This document shows positions 62,901 through 64,000 of a stretch of DNA of 64,000 nucleotides, in pieces (within the stretch, counting starts at the first letter, position 1; each line of letters begins with the position of its first letter). This DNA comes from Immersiella caudata (lineage: Eukaryota > Ascomycota > Sordariomycetes > Sordariales > Lasiosphaeriaceae). The stretch lies in assembly GCA_030512335.1 (NCBI GenBank), contig JAULSU010000006.1, positions 3,038,001 through 3,102,000 of the forward strand, read 5' to 3'. A program made the position numbers and the translations under genes. The notes under the pieces are model-generated. The model saw only the letters and a program-made list of their open reading frames with translations. It was not told the DNA's origin and did no database searches.

Positions 62901-64000
62901 AAGCAAAGCATGGTGTATGTGGCAACTGGTCTTGCGTCATCTTGCTTTCAAGTTGATCCGCTGGACAATTTGGTGAGAACCGTTGGAGGCCCGCGGGGGT
63001 TGTTGTGCTTGCGATATGCTGTGGCAGGGCTGCAGGCATGTCAGCAGTAAGCTTCCGCGGTCTCATGTTGAGTGGTTGTGTTCCTTTCAGGTCATTTTTC
63101 GCATCTTTAGGTGCTCGACTGGGAGACGAGGGCATCGCCAAGAGTCGCTCAGCCCTGTGGAGCAGCCGTGTAAGACGGAGCTTAGGTGCTGTGAAGCGCC
63201 GGCGTGTGAGATGTGAGAACGCGAATAGTTCCCCTGTTTGACAGGTGACACAAACAACTAATCCACTCAGCCTTTCGCCGATGTTTTCTCGGCTTTTTTC
63301 TTTGTTTCTTTTTTAAATCGACTCTGTTGGAGATTTCGCCCCCCTGCTGGATGCTGTTGTTCCGACTGAACCGAGCACCCTGGCTCGCAAGGATGATAAC
63401 GAGGCCAACACCATACAGCGAGCAGCTCGAAAGAGGAAAAGCCTGCTGTCCGACTCACCCTGTCATCGTAGGGAAATTGTGAAGTGGCAGCGGCAACACC
63501 GTGCTGCGCCATGCCGACACAGAGCGGGCTCGAGGTGTGACCTTTGGGTGCAACTGGGTCTAGCAGCTGGTCGAATGCGAGCTTGAGGCAAAGGCCGGGG
63601 TTTGGTTTCCGAGCTTGCCATTCAGTGGGTTGGGTTTGATCGTATCTCCAAGGGCTCGTTTTCCGGGCCTCTGGCCTGTGCTGTTGGTAGGTTGGACGCA
63701 GCAGGGCTTTGCTTGGTTGGTTGATATGTATTTCTGATGATTTTGGGGGCGAAGCAGTTGGTGAAGGATGAAGTCAGGCCGGGGTTGACGGACCGTAGGC
63801 AGATGTTTCAATGAGTGTTTAATGTTGTGTTATTATCGTTTGTACTAGCCTCTCTCCAGAAACCCGCCGTGTCGTTGGTTCGACGGGCATAAAAGTGGTG
63901 AGTGGTGGCAACAACAACATAAAGACTCCGGACTAGCTTCCGACGACAAGGATAGCACGCAGCTCGAGGCAACATCGTCCGGGCTACATGTCACCATTCC
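47949..64000. other. Gene desert of at least 16 kb to the right edge
   Basis: I find no gene I can support. Many ORFs of 60-260 codons exist on both strands, as expected for GC-moderate DNA, but they overlap, lack domains and show no ordered intron/exon series; the longest are 51483-52277 minus and 62329-63141 minus. By eye the composition is not AT-rich. No transposon enzyme, tRNA or rRNA was recognised. The only clear repeat is the 19-bp duplication at 51662. A gene could begin close to the right edge but nothing there is convincing. Confidence 0.5.
51662..51699. repeat. Perfect 19-bp tandem duplication
   Basis: TCGAACCTGAGCGAAACTT occurs twice with no gap (51662-51680 and 51681-51699), followed closely by the palindromic TGATCAGTGATCA. 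It is a recent local duplication in the desert. Confidence 0.95.

Noticed and set aside
62329..63141. 270-codon minus-strand ORF near the right edge
   Set aside because: Pro/Ser/Thr/His-rich low-complexity translation without a family signature; likely chance.

Overview
The window is nuclear DNA of a filamentous ascomycete, most probably a Sordariomycete. The support is short introns of about 50-80 nt with fungal-type branch points, a dispersed 5S rRNA gene, a nuclear initiator tRNA, and fungal family proteins (Sim4-complex Fta4, an AflR-type Zn2Cys6 regulator, a non-reducing melanin-type PKS). All gene models were spliced by eye from the sequence; no database search was possible.

Left part (1-12.5 kb), housekeeping. 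The 5' end of a minus-strand cupin_5 (DUF985) gene runs off the left edge (1-227). Then come an ArfGAP-UBA protein (1867-4058, four exons) and a calpain-family cysteine protease (5484-9219, three exons). Convergent to the calpain is the kinetochore subunit gene fta4 (9518-10302, minus strand, two exons). A small RNA-gene cluster follows: initiator tRNA-Met (10709-10780), an unusual leucine-like class II tRNA with an intron (11525-11643) and a 5S rRNA gene (12402-12520). A possible short spliced transcript lies on the minus strand between the last two.

Right part (16.5-64 kb), a very gene-poor region with only three recognisable genes. They are a secreted Fet3/Abr1-type multicopper oxidase (16571-18371), a non-reducing PKS with SAT-KS-AT-PT-ACP-ACP-TE order that looks like the DHN-melanin tetrahydroxynaphthalene synthase (29038-35753, four exons), and an AflR-like Zn2Cys6 regulator (46701-47948). 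They are separated by about 10.7 and 10.9 kb without convincing coding sequence, and at least 16 kb of the same follows. The gaps are not AT-rich by eye, and hold only simple repeats and short random-looking ORFs.

Working model (inference): the regulator controls the PKS, and the oxidase may act late in pigment formation. A 17-nt perfect palindrome containing a full match to the AflR-type consensus (TCG-N5-CGA) lies 353 bp upstream of the PKS start. The other DHN-melanin enzymes (reductases, scytalone dehydratase) are not in this window. The best candidates for something new are the empty but non-degenerate surroundings of this melanin locus, the palindromic site, the unusual tRNA, and the minus-strand spliced candidate at 11.9-12.3 kb.
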